DNA of 9,265 nt from Paludibacter sp. GTDB taxonomy: Bacteria > Bacteroidota > Bacteroidia > Bacteroidales > Paludibacteraceae. Each line of letters starts with the position of its first letter. The stretch's first letter is position 1. The translations under genes and the position numbers were made by a program. This document shows positions 1-6,939 of this stretch, piece by piece. The notes beneath the pieces were generated by a model that worked only from the letters and a program-made list of their open reading frames with translations, had not been told where the DNA came from and ran no database searches. The stretch lies in the NCBI GenBank assembly GCA_028748945.1, contig JAQTOL010000101.1, positions 1 through 9,265 on the forward strand, read 5' to 3'.

Positions 1-129
1 TTTATATATCCGTCGAGATCAAATAAACATCTTATATCAAAACACTTACTAAAAACATTTGATGTTTCTGAATTTAAGATTTTAGATAAATCGGTCGTAA
101 CCCTAAAACCAAAAAAAAGCTGTGACTAA
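1..129 (+). pseudogene. N-terminal part of alpha/beta hydrolase, out of frame with the downstream part
   Basis: Frame 1 is open from the left edge for 42 codons and stops at TAA 127-129. Its peptide includes LLKTFDVSEFKILDKSVVTL followed by KPKKSCD. This is the kind of segment that precedes the first core strand and the HGGAY oxyanion loop in esterases of this family. The HGGAY part itself lies in frame 2, starting a few codons later. The two parts join smoothly if one A of the A8 run at 111-118 is skipped or absent. The fragment therefore looks like the N-terminal half of the same gene, whose true start lies left of the window. Either the gene is broken, the A-run carries a sequencing error, or slippage on the A-run restores the frame. 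The fragment is short, so the homology is judged by eye only. Confidence 0.6.
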
Positions 130-823
130 CACCCATGTTATTTTTTTTCATGGGGGCGCATATCTTTTGGAAGGAAATTCCATGCACTGGAAGATTGTTG
201 AAACGGTGTTAAAAAAAACCAATTGTAAAGTAAGTTATATCGATTATCCTTTAGCACCCGAATATACTTACAAAAACACATTCGAAATGGTTCAAAAATC
301 CTTTGAAAGGTTGACAAAAGAATATCCGGACGACCATTTTTTATTTATGGGTGATTCTGCCGGTGGTGGACTGGCGCTGGCATTTGCTCAAAAACTGGCA
401 ATAGAAAGAGCTCCGGTGCAACCTCAAAAAAATATTCTGTTTTCACCATGGCTCGATCTTAACTTGCAAAATCACGAGATTAAAATGCAAGTAACTCTTG
501 ATAAACTTTTACCCCTTCAGGCACTGATAAAAGCAGGTGAAAAGTACGCTGGAGGCGATGATGTGAGTAATTATTTACTATCACCAATTAATGGAAAATT
601 TGAAGGATTAGGTGATACTATCGTTTTTTACGGAACGCATGAATTGTTTTATCCCGATTGTAAAAAACTTCATGAAAAGTCGAAAAGCTTCGGCAATTTC
701 ACATTTTATGAGTTTCCGGAAATGCAACATGATTGGGTTGTCTTACCTATTCCTGAAGCTGAACAAGCTTTGAATATTGCTATTGATTTCATTTCAAAAC
801 AAAATTCTCAAAATATTTGTTAG
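122..823 (+). CDS. alpha/beta hydrolase fold-3 (HSL-like esterase), main catalytic part
   Basis: A predicted cytoplasmic serine hydrolase of the hormone-sensitive-lipase-like group, probably a carboxylesterase of unknown substrate. Visible signatures, numbered from the GTG at 122: oxyanion-hole HGGAY (10-14), DYPLAPE (41-47), nucleophile elbow GDSAGG with Ser79, SPWLDL (98-103), GTHELFYPD (171-179) and the His motif MQHDW with His203. The residue at the usual catalytic Asp position is Glu174, with Asp179 nearby; Glu is a plausible substitute, but this is inferred. The GTG start is probably not the real one: the fold needs the upstream strands, and these are found in another frame at 1-126. 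The ORF is thus the 3' part of a frameshifted gene of roughly 275 or more residues. The VOC gene follows after 45 bp on the same strand with no terminator between, so cotranscription is possible. The fold is certain; functionality is not. Confidence 0.8.
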   Translation: MTNTHVIFFHGGAYLLEGNSMHWKIVETVLKKTNCKVSYIDYPLAPEYTYKNTFEMVQKSFERLTKEYPDDHFLFMGDSAGGGLALAFAQKLAIERAPVQPQKNILFSPWLDLNLQNHEIKMQVTLDKLLPLQALIKAGEKYAGGDDVSNYLLSPINGKFEGLGDTIVFYGTHELFYPDCKKLHEKSKSFGNFTFYEFPEMQHDWVVLPIPEAEQALNIAIDFISKQNSQNIC

Positions 824-868
824 TTATCACTACAATAAGAATAACTAATAATTTAAAATTTTGAAATT

Positions 869-1333
869 ATGAGCACATCACACATTTACCCGGGAGCGCA
901 TGCATTAAGTACATATATTACCATAAAAGGATGCAGTGAAGCAATAGAATTTTATAAAAAAGCATTTGATGCTAAGGAAAAAGGAAGATTATTAATGCCG
1001 GATGGATCAATCGGTCATGCCGAAATTGATATTGAAGGTTCGTTACTGATGATGGCTGAAGAAAATATTGAATGGGATAACAGAAGTCCAAAAACGCTGG
1101 GAGGGAGCCCAATGTCATTTAGTTTATACGTCAAAGATACAGACAAAGCATTTCAGAGAGCAATTGATGCGGGTGCAACAATTGTAATGCCTGTTACTGA
1201 TATGTTTTATGGCGACCGTGTAGGACAGGTAATGGATCCTTTTGGTTATAAATGGATGATTGGAACACATATTGAAGATATGAGTTACGAAGAAATGCAA
1301 AAGAGGTCGGATCAGATGTTTGCACCGAAATGA
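869..1333 (+). CDS. VOC family (glyoxalase/bleomycin-resistance-like, PhnB-type) protein
   Basis: A 154-residue protein of the vicinal oxygen chelate superfamily with a PhnB/YjdN-like layout. The first beta-alpha-beta-beta-beta unit spans about residues 14-65 (STYITIKGCSEAIEFYKKAF, then GSIGHAEIDI with His50). The second spans about 80-132 (SFSLYVKD, AIDAGATIVMPV, GDRVGQVMDPFGYKWMIGTH). The ending 'DPFGYKW..GTH.ED.S' is typical of the group. Members range from metal-dependent enzymes to binding proteins, and the substrate cannot be read from the sequence. The name PhnB does not imply phosphonate metabolism, and no phosphonate genes are nearby. The ATG at 869 is preceded by AT-rich sequence without a clear Shine-Dalgarno site. 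A strong hairpin terminator begins 9 bases after the TGA stop. The gene may be transcribed with the hydrolase 45 bp upstream. Confidence 0.9.
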   Translation: MSTSHIYPGAHALSTYITIKGCSEAIEFYKKAFDAKEKGRLLMPDGSIGHAEIDIEGSLLMMAEENIEWDNRSPKTLGGSPMSFSLYVKDTDKAFQRAIDAGATIVMPVTDMFYGDRVGQVMDPFGYKWMIGTHIEDMSYEEMQKRSDQMFAPK

Positions 1334-1341
1334 AATTAAAA

Positions 1342-1372
1342 AAAAATGCGGAATGATTAGTTCCGCATTTTT
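1342..1372. terminator. bidirectional intrinsic terminator
   Basis: A perfect 12-bp stem (1342-1353 pairing with 1361-1372, core TGCGGAA/TTCCGCA) with a 7-base loop. Read on the plus strand it ends in T5 C T3. Read on the minus strand it is followed by a T9 run (A1338-1346 on the plus strand). It lies between the stop codons of the convergent VOC and U32 genes and can end both transcripts. Confidence 0.92.
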
Positions 1373-1388
1373 CTTTATGCCCCGCAAT

Positions 1389-2696
1389 TTATTCCGATTT
1401 ATCGGAAGGAGTTTGGGGTACTATTTTGAATAACTTATCGTTCCGTCGTATCAGTTCATTGGTTTTCATAGAGAAATAAGTTCCCTTTTCAACTTTATCC
1501 ACCGCTTCCAGTTTTACCCGTATTTCTTTGACAGTATCTTCATAAGCACCGGTTGTTTCACCGGTAATCAGGATTTCATCGCCAACAGATAAATACTGAG
1601 CTTCCAGTAAAAATTCGGCTACGCCCAGTTTGTTGAAGAAGTTGGTACATTTGCCTACATAAATCTTTTTGTGGGTCGCTTCCGAACCATAGTTGTTGCT
1701 CCATTCGCCAAGACGTTGTCCGAGGTAATAGCCATTCCAGAAACCACGATTAAAGACCTTACTAAGGCGAATATCCCATTCGGCAACTTTCGCGTCGGAA
1801 AACGTCCCGTTGAGGCACGATTCGATAGCTTCCCGGTAACAAGCGACCACCGTTTTTACATATTCTGCTCCACGGGCGCGTCCTTCAATCTTAAATACCC
1901 GTACACCGGCTTTCAGCATTTCGTCCACAAATCCGATTGTTTTCAGATCTTTGGGCGACATGATATATTGGTTATCAATTTCCAGTTCAATTTCCGAGTC
2001 TTTATCCGTTACAATATATTCCCGCCGGCAAATCTGATTACAGGCTCCACGGTTTGCAGACAGGTTTTTCTCGTGCAGACTCAGATAACATTTTCCGGAA
2101 ACTGCCATACACAATGCGCCGTGACAAAACATTTCGATGCGGATAGCTTGTCCGTTTTTACCCCGAATATTTTCTTTTTCAATAGCCTGATAGATTTCAG
2201 AAACCTGCTCCATATTCAGTTCCCGTGCCAGCACCACCACATCGGCAAATTGCGCGTAAAACTTCAACGATTCAACATTTGAAATATTCAATTGGGTAGA
2301 TAAATGAACCTCTACTCCTACCGTGTTGGCATACATCAAAGCGGCCACATCCGAAGCAATTATTGCCGAGACCTGTACTTCTTTCGCCACGTCAATGATT
2401 ACACGCATCAGGGTCAAATCACCGTCGTAAAGAATTGTATTAACTGTCAGGTAACTTTTTACATTATTTTCGTTGCAAATACTTACAATTTTGCGTAAAT
2501 CATCAGTTGTAAAATTACTGCTCGATTTACTCCGCATGTTTAATTTTTCAATACCAAAATATACCGAATCGGCACCGGCCTTAATGGCTGCCGAAAGACT
2601 TTCCCACGAACCGGCCGGAGCCATGATTTCAATAGAACCCCTAGCCCCTAAAGGGGAACTAAAATTACTTTCGTCTATATTTATATTTATTTTCAT
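1389..2696 (-). CDS. U32 family protein ('peptidase U32'; TrhP/RlhA-type RNA hydroxylation family)
   Basis: A 435-residue U32 protein. The family signature ExFxxG[SA]xCx4GxCxxS is fully present as E188-M-F-C-H-G-A-L-C196-M-A-V-S-G-K-C203-Y-L-S206. Two further cysteines in RGAC219NQIC223RR complete a four-Cys set that binds an Fe-S cluster in related U32 proteins (UbiU/UbiV). Other conserved blocks are EIMAPAGSWESL (23-34), AGADSVYFG (40-48), HLSTQLNISN (131-140), YIMSPKDL (244-251) and KIEGRARGAEYV (269-280). Characterised relatives, E. coli TrhP (YegQ) and RlhA, hydroxylate tRNA U34 or 23S rRNA using prephenate-derived chemistry; true protease activity is doubtful. The TrhP-like role is inferred from length and layout. 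Oddity: residues 13-20 (SSPLGARG) are encoded by a copy of a palindromic repeat found twice more just upstream. ATG 2696 is the only credible start, since the Met at 25 would cut the first strand. The envelope-protein gene lies 140 bp upstream on the same strand. Confidence 0.92.
   Translation of the reverse strand: MKININIDESNFSSPLGARGSIEIMAPAGSWESLSAAIKAGADSVYFGIEKLNMRSKSSSNFTTDDLRKIVSICNENNVKSYLTVNTILYDGDLTLMRVIIDVAKEVQVSAIIASDVAALMYANTVGVEVHLSTQLNISNVESLKFYAQFADVVVLARELNMEQVSEIYQAIEKENIRGKNGQAIRIEMFCHGALCMAVSGKCYLSLHEKNLSANRGACNQICRREYIVTDKDSEIELEIDNQYIMSPKDLKTIGFVDEMLKAGVRVFKIEGRARGAEYVKTVVACYREAIESCLNGTFSDAKVAEWDIRLSKVFNRGFWNGYYLGQRLGEWSNNYGSEATHKKIYVGKCTNFFNKLGVAEFLLEAQYLSVGDEILITGETTGAYEDTVKEIRVKLEAVDKVEKGTYFSMKTNELIRRNDKLFKIVPQTPSDKSE
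2637..2659 (-). repeat. dispersed GC-rich palindromic repeat, copy in the U32 coding region
   Basis: Read on the minus strand this is TTCCCCTTTAGGGGCTAGGG plus GT, flanked by G. It matches the cores at 2764-2786 and 2822-2844 (which are on the plus strand) apart from C versus T in the YTAGGGG half, and from A2822 at one edge of the second copy. The CCCCT/AGGGG arms can form a short hairpin. Here the element is translated as SSPLGARG, in the only frame of this orientation that has no stop. Confidence 0.85.
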
Positions 2697-2739
2697 TTTT
2701 GTTTAATCTATTTCCAAGCTTTACTTATTCCAAGTTCCA

Positions 2740-2855
2740 TTTCAGTGTTGGTAGTTCTTTCTTGTTCCCCTTTAGGGGTTAGGGGTTATATTTCGGATTT
2801 CAGTGTTGGTAGTTCTTTCTTATTCCCCTTTAGGGGTTAGGGGTTATATTTCGGA
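2740..2855 (+). repeat. 58-bp tandem duplication carrying two palindromic repeat cores
   Basis: Two adjacent 58-bp units, 2740-2797 and 2798-2855, differ at a single position (G2764 versus A2822). Each starts TTTCAGTGTTGG, contains TTCCCCTTTAGGGGTTAGGG (cores 2764-2786 and 2822-2844) and ends GGTTATATTTCGGA. The right-hand unit overlaps the last five codons and the TAA stop of the minus-strand envelope gene (stop at 2837-2839). The left-hand unit is an extra copy of that gene end lying in the gap before the U32 gene. The near identity suggests a recent duplication by slippage or unequal exchange. Apart from these units, the 140-bp gap 2697-2836 shows nothing else: I see no convincing TAnnTTTG box for the U32 gene. 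Confidence 0.95.
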
Positions 2856-3712
2856 GTTAATTTCTCAATTGGAAAGCTAATTCCAACCCTGATTTGATGG
2901 TAAGGAAAATCTTTTATTCCATACTGATATTGGGCAAAATAATCCATATAACCACTCATTATACTGAATTTTGCTGCATAAACGGTTGGGGCATCCCCGT
3001 AATCGGCTCCAAAATTTATATTGGTATGCATCCATCCCCAATAGCCGGACAACGTATTTTCAAGTTTCCATTTTGAATTTCCAATTATCAGTTTTCCTCC
3101 GTACATGGTTGCGTCATCCTGGGTGCTGTTGGTAGTTTCCCAACACAAAAACCCTACATTGGCAACAGCCCTGATTTCAGTGATAAATTTACTTTTCGTG
3201 TAAAATGATTTTCCAATTTCCGCATCGAAATAATAACCCGGTGTGTCAAAGTAGCGTCTTTGTAAAAAATTAGTTCCGGATGCAGTTTTTATCGTGGCAT
3301 TCAATATAATAGCAGGTGCTTTATTCGTTTCTTTTAAAACCAACATACGGGTTTGAACATAAAAATCACCGCCAGCTTTCCCCGAAGTATTTTCGTCCAA
3401 TGCCATTCGTTGTAAGCTGACTGCAGAAGTAGTTTCATAATGTTCAAAAACGGATGTCCAGACTTTCAATGAAACACGTTCCGGGAGTAAAGGAACTTCA
3501 ACTTTGAAATAACCGTTAGTTGTTTGATCCCCGAATCCGAAATAATAATCGCCCATTAAACTGATAGTCGTTTTTGCAGGAATCCGTGCATCCGTAAATT
3601 CAGGAACCGGATTGGCATTGGGACCAAACCAGGCGGTAGAATACTTAACTGTTTGTGAAAAGACACTCAGTGTAAATAGAACAAATGATAGAACTATGTT
3701 GATTTTTTTCAT
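2837..3712 (-). CDS. predicted exported beta-rich (outer-membrane barrel-like) protein, function unknown
   Basis: A 291-residue protein that I cannot assign to a named family. It starts with a Sec signal peptide: basic MKK, hydrophobic core at about 4-17 (INIVLSFVLFTLSV) and a likely cleavage site near FSQ (residues 18-20). The mature part is rich in aromatic and alternating polar/hydrophobic segments with Gly and Tyr turns, for example SLMGDYYFGFGD, GYFKVEVPL, YYFDAEIGKSFYTKSK, YWGWMHTNINFGADYG and HQIRVGISFPI. This pattern fits an outer-membrane beta-barrel or a beta-sandwich envelope protein. No lipobox or catalytic motif is seen. The last residues, PKYNP and the TAA stop, are encoded inside the palindromic-repeat unit, so the native C-terminus, perhaps just after ISFPIEKL, may have been altered by the repeat. 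A TATCTTTG promoter box lies 25 bp upstream. The U32 gene follows 140 bp downstream on the same strand and may share the transcript. Confidence 0.75.
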   Translation of the reverse strand: MKKINIVLSFVLFTLSVFSQTVKYSTAWFGPNANPVPEFTDARIPAKTTISLMGDYYFGFGDQTTNGYFKVEVPLLPERVSLKVWTSVFEHYETTSAVSLQRMALDENTSGKAGGDFYVQTRMLVLKETNKAPAIILNATIKTASGTNFLQRRYFDTPGYYFDAEIGKSFYTKSKFITEIRAVANVGFLCWETTNSTQDDATMYGGKLIIGNSKWKLENTLSGYWGWMHTNINFGADYGDAPTVYAAKFSIMSGYMDYFAQYQYGIKDFPYHQIRVGISFPIEKLTPKYNP

Positions 3713-3737
3713 ATGGGGTAATCATTAAAACAGTTTG

Positions 3738-3745
3738 CAAAGATA
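3738..3745 (-). promoter_or_regulatory. Bacteroidota -7 promoter box for the envelope-protein gene
   Basis: On the minus strand the bases read TATCTTTG, an exact match to the Bacteroidota -7 consensus TAnnTTTG, 25 bp before the ATG at 3712. I do not find a well-spaced -33 TTTG; the nearest is about 27 bp upstream, which is too far. The site would give a leader of roughly 20 bases. Confidence 0.55.
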
Positions 3746-3784
3746 ACTAATAGAATTTAAAATTTCTATTTTCAAATTTATTCC

Positions 3785-3792
3785 TAACTTTG
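3785..3792 (+). promoter_or_regulatory. Bacteroidota -7 promoter box for dusB
   Basis: TAACTTTG matches the -7 consensus TAnnTTTG exactly and lies 20 bp before the dusB ATG at 3813. A weak -33 candidate (TTTC, 3763-3766) lies 18 bp upstream. The expected leader is very short, around 10-15 bases, with no Shine-Dalgarno sequence. It probably drives dusB and possibly the M13 peptidase gene behind it. Confidence 0.6.
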
Positions 3793-3812
3793 CATCCCAT
3801 TTTTGCATAAAT

Positions 3813-4826
3813 ATGAAAATTTCAACGATAGAATTTCCGGATAAACCCTTGTTTTTGGCTCCCATGGAGGATGTCACCGATCCGGCTTTTCGATTGTTAT
3901 GTAAACGTTTCGGAGCGGATATGGTTTATACCGAGTTTATTTCGGCTGATGCACTGATTCGAAGTGTCAAACGAACCGAACAAAAGCTTACTATTTATGA
4001 AAAGGAGCGGCCGGTTGCCATACAACTTTACGGACGTGAACCCGATGCCATGGCGGAAGCTGCCCGAATTGCCGAACAGGCAAATCCTGAAATTATCGAT
4101 TTGAATTTCGGTTGCCCGGTAAAAAAAGTTGCCGGAAAAGGGGCGGGAGCGGGGTTATTACGGGATATTCCAAAAATGCTTGAAATTACAAGACAGGTTG
4201 TAAAGGCGGTCAAACTTCCCGTTACAGTCAAAACACGTCTGGGTTGGGACGAAGACAATAAGGTAATAGTCGAACTGGCGGAACAATTACAGGATTGCGG
4301 TATTGCTGCCTTGGCCATTCATGGGCGTACGCGTTCGCAAATGTACAAAGGCGATGCCGACTGGACCTTGATTGGGGAAGTGAAGAATAATCCGCGCATG
4401 CATATTCCGATTATCGGTAATGGCGATGTAACTACACCCGAACGTGCTGCAGAATGTTTTGATAAATATGGGGTTGATGCCGTAATGATCGGACGTGCTT
4501 CGATTGGCCGGCCCTGGATTTTTGCAGAAATGAAACATTATTTTGAAACAGGTGAAACAGCTTCGTTTCTCAGTTTCGGGGAACAGAAAACCATTCTTAA
4601 AGAGCATATTATTTCGTCCGTAAAATGGCTGGATATTCAGGATCAAACGCCTGTTGAAAGTGTTTTCAATCAACGTCTGAAAGGGATTATTCATAGCCGG
4701 AGGCATTTAGCATCGACACCGGTTTTTAAAGGAATTCCTAACTTCAGAGAAACCCGGATTGCCATGCTTCGAGCCGATTCCCTTTCAGAACTTTTTAATA
4801 TCATTGATTCGGTACGTGAACCATAA
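3813..4826 (+). CDS. dusB: tRNA-dihydrouridine synthase (DusB-type)
   Basis: A 337-residue FMN- and NADPH-dependent enzyme that reduces specific uridines in the tRNA D-loop to dihydrouridine. The N-terminal TIM barrel shows the FMN-binding LAPMEDVTDPAFR (15-27), YTEFISADAL (39-48) and QLYGREP (71-77). The family signature LNFGCPVKKV carries the catalytic Cys101, the general acid for uracil reduction. Further FMN/phosphate contacts are VKTRLGW (139-145, Lys140), AIHGRTR (168-174, His170), IGNGD (201-205) and MIGRASIGRPW (225-235). The C-terminal part, about 240-337, is the helical tRNA-binding domain. Length and the order of motifs fit the DusB/Dus-family norm, and no key residue is missing. 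It is divergent from the envelope gene, with its own TAACTTTG promoter box. The M13 gene follows after 54 bp with no terminator between, so cotranscription is likely. Confidence 0.96.
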   Translation: MKISTIEFPDKPLFLAPMEDVTDPAFRLLCKRFGADMVYTEFISADALIRSVKRTEQKLTIYEKERPVAIQLYGREPDAMAEAARIAEQANPEIIDLNFGCPVKKVAGKGAGAGLLRDIPKMLEITRQVVKAVKLPVTVKTRLGWDEDNKVIVELAEQLQDCGIAALAIHGRTRSQMYKGDADWTLIGEVKNNPRMHIPIIGNGDVTTPERAAECFDKYGVDAVMIGRASIGRPWIFAEMKHYFETGETASFLSFGEQKTILKEHIISSVKWLDIQDQTPVESVFNQRLKGIIHSRRHLASTPVFKGIPNFRETRIAMLRADSLSELFNIIDSVREP

Positions 4827-4880
4827 AGACACATTTAATGTTATAACTCTCAATTATATAATTTAATCATTTTCATCATT

Positions 4881-6908
4881 ATGAAAAAGTATTTATTTCC
4901 AATCATTGCTTTAGCGCTTATGACAACAGCTTGCAATTCAAAAAAAGCCGGTTTGGATGCCGGTATTAAACTGGCGAATCTGGATACAACAGCGTCGCCT
5001 CATGTCGATTTTTATCAGTATGCCTGTGGCGGCTGGATGAAAAACCACCCTTTAACAGGTGAGTACTCACGTTTTGGCAGTTTCGATATGTTAGCCGAAA
5101 ACAACCGGACACAACTGCGTGGGTTGATTGAAGAAATTTCTGCAAAAACAAATTCAAAAGGTACGGTTGAACAAAAGATAGGGGACATGTATAGCCTGGC
5201 CATGGACAGTATAAAACTAAATGCTGATGGTTACAAACCTATAGAAGCTGATTTGCAACGGATTGCCGGATCAAAAAATGTATCCGATATCCTGAAACTT
5301 ATTCCCGAACTTTCATTAAACGGATTAAATCCTTATTTTTCAGTTTATGTGGCTGCCGATCCTATGAATAGTTCCATGAATCTTGTACAGACTTATCAGG
5401 GAGGAATTGGTCTCGGTCAACGTGATTATTATATTGAAAATGATGCACATACCAAAGAAATCCGTGATAAATATAAAGAACATATTGTAAAAATGTTTGA
5501 ACTGGTCGGTTTTACACCTGCTGCTGCCCAAAAGAACATGGAAGCTGTTATGACCATCGAAACCCGACTGGCAAAAGCTGCTTACGATAAAGTAAAACTG
5601 CGTGACCCACATGCAAATTACAACAAAATGACTGTTGCTGAATTGCAAAAAATGGTGCCTGCCATTCAATGGAATGATTTGCTGACCTCATTGGGCCTGA
5701 AAGATATTAAAGATATCAGTGTTTCTCAGAAGGAATCATTAGTAGAAGTGGGAAAAATACTAACTACCGAACCGATTGCCTCTCAAATTGCGTATTTACA
5801 ATGGAAATTGGTTGATGAATCAGCTCCCTATTTAAGTGACTCCATTTATGCACAAAACTTTGATTTTTACGGAAAGATATTCTCCGGTAAAAAAGATCAG
5901 GCACCACGCTGGAAACGTGCTGTTGGTACCGTTGACGGTGTGTTGGGTGAAGCAGTCGGACAAATGTACGTAAAGAAATATTTTCCTGCAGCAGCAAAGG
6001 AACGTATGCTTAAACTTGTTCATAATCTGCAGGAATCTTTAGCTGATCGTATTGGTGCTTTAACCTGGATGGGAGATTCTACCAAGCAAAAAGCGAAAGA
6101 AAAGCTGAAAGCATTCTATGTAAAAATCGGTTATCCTGATAAATGGAGAGATTATTCTAAACTGGATATAACCAAAGATTCTTACTATGCCAATGTACAA
6201 CGGGCAAGCAAATTTGAAAATGCCTATCAATATGCTAAGGCCGGTAAAAAAGTGGACAAAACGGAATGGCAGATGACACCTCAAACTGTCAATGCTTATT
6301 ATGATCCTTCAACCAACGAAATTTGTTTCCCTGCAGGAATTCTTCAATATCCATTCTTTGATATGACTGCTGATGATGCCTTTAACTATGGTGCTATCGG
6401 TGTTGTTATCGGTCATGAAATGACTCATGGGTTTGACGATCAGGGCTGCCAATATGATAAAGATGGTAATTTAAAGAACTGGTGGACGGCTGACGATAAA
6501 AAGAATTTTGATGCCCGTGCAAAAGTAATGGCTCAATTTTTTGATTCAATTGTTGTAGCTCCGGGAGTGCATGGAAATGGAGAATTTACCCTGGGTGAAA
6601 ATATCGCTGATCACGGTGGTTTGCAGGTATCTTATCAGGCATTCAAAAAAGCCACTGCAGCAGCTCCTCTTGAAGTAAAGGATGGCTTTACACCGGAACA
6701 ACGTTTCTTCCTTTCTTATGCCAATGTATGGGCCGGAAACATTCGTCCGGAAGAAATCCTGAAAAGGACTAAATCCGATCCGCATTCATTGGGTAAATGG
6801 CGTGTAGATGGTGCTTTACCACAAATTCAGGCCTGGTACGATGCTTTTGGAATTAAAGAAGGTGATCCTATGTTTGTTCCTGTTGCAAAACGGGTTTCTA
6901 TCTGGTAA
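4881..6908 (+). CDS. pepO: M13 family (neprilysin/PepO-like) zinc metallopeptidase lipoprotein
   Basis: A 675-residue M13 endopeptidase, the usual length for bacterial members. It has a lipoprotein signal: MKKYLFPIIALALMTTAC, with lipobox Cys18, so the mature enzyme is anchored to a membrane on the periplasmic (or surface) side. The Peptidase_M13 N-terminal domain covers about 40-420 (DFYQYACGGWMK near its start). The catalytic domain covers about 465-675. Motifs seen: substrate-binding NAYYDP (471-476); zinc site HEMTH with His512, catalytic Glu513 and His516; third zinc ligand Glu573 in GENIADHGG, with Asp577; and the His635/Arg641 pair in PHSLGKWRVDG, matching the transition-state His and the substrate-carboxylate Arg of neprilysin. 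It should cleave oligopeptides on the amino side of hydrophobic residues. All catalytic residues are intact. It lies 54 bp after dusB and is ended by a hairpin plus T-run at 6951-6988. The gene symbol is by family resemblance only. Confidence 0.95.
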   Translation: MKKYLFPIIALALMTTACNSKKAGLDAGIKLANLDTTASPHVDFYQYACGGWMKNHPLTGEYSRFGSFDMLAENNRTQLRGLIEEISAKTNSKGTVEQKIGDMYSLAMDSIKLNADGYKPIEADLQRIAGSKNVSDILKLIPELSLNGLNPYFSVYVAADPMNSSMNLVQTYQGGIGLGQRDYYIENDAHTKEIRDKYKEHIVKMFELVGFTPAAAQKNMEAVMTIETRLAKAAYDKVKLRDPHANYNKMTVAELQKMVPAIQWNDLLTSLGLKDIKDISVSQKESLVEVGKILTTEPIASQIAYLQWKLVDESAPYLSDSIYAQNFDFYGKIFSGKKDQAPRWKRAVGTVDGVLGEAVGQMYVKKYFPAAAKERMLKLVHNLQESLADRIGALTWMGDSTKQKAKEKLKAFYVKIGYPDKWRDYSKLDITKDSYYANVQRASKFENAYQYAKAGKKVDKTEWQMTPQTVNAYYDPSTNEICFPAGILQYPFFDMTADDAFNYGAIGVVIGHEMTHGFDDQGCQYDKDGNLKNWWTADDKKNFDARAKVMAQFFDSIVVAPGVHGNGEFTLGENIADHGGLQVSYQAFKKATAAAPLEVKDGFTPEQRFFLSYANVWAGNIRPEEILKRTKSDPHSLGKWRVDGALPQIQAWYDAFGIKEGDPMFVPVAKRVSIW

Positions 6909-6920
6909 TTTATAAAATTT

Positions 6921-6939
6921 GCCGGGTTTAGTGCCCGGC
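6921..6939. other. small GC-rich hairpin between pepO and the convergent small gene
   Basis: A perfect 6-bp stem GCCGGG/CCCGGC with a 7-base loop, 12 bp after the pepO stop. There is no good T-run on either side, so it is not a classical terminator alone. It may stabilise the pepO mRNA 3' end. The loop contains the stop codon (6928-6930) of the minus-strand small gene. Confidence 0.55.

Noticed and set aside
824..868. Promoter for the VOC gene (the TTTG in AAATTTTG)
   Set aside because: The match is imperfect and lies only a few bases before the ATG, too close to act as a -7 box for this start.
1671..2282. 203-codon open frame on the plus strand, antisense to the U32 gene
   Set aside because: It lies wholly inside the well-supported U32 gene. 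Its translation has no domain-like pattern and it has no promoter or operon context. It is a shadow of U32 codon use.
2740..2855. CRISPR-like array
   Set aside because: There are only two directly adjacent units with no unique spacer between them, and no cas genes. It is a simple tandem duplication.
4287..4706. 139-codon minus-strand frame within dusB
   Set aside because: It lies opposite conserved DusB motifs (IGNGD, MIGRASIGRPW), and its translation is low-quality and rich in Asn, Phe and Pro. Treated as a shadow frame.
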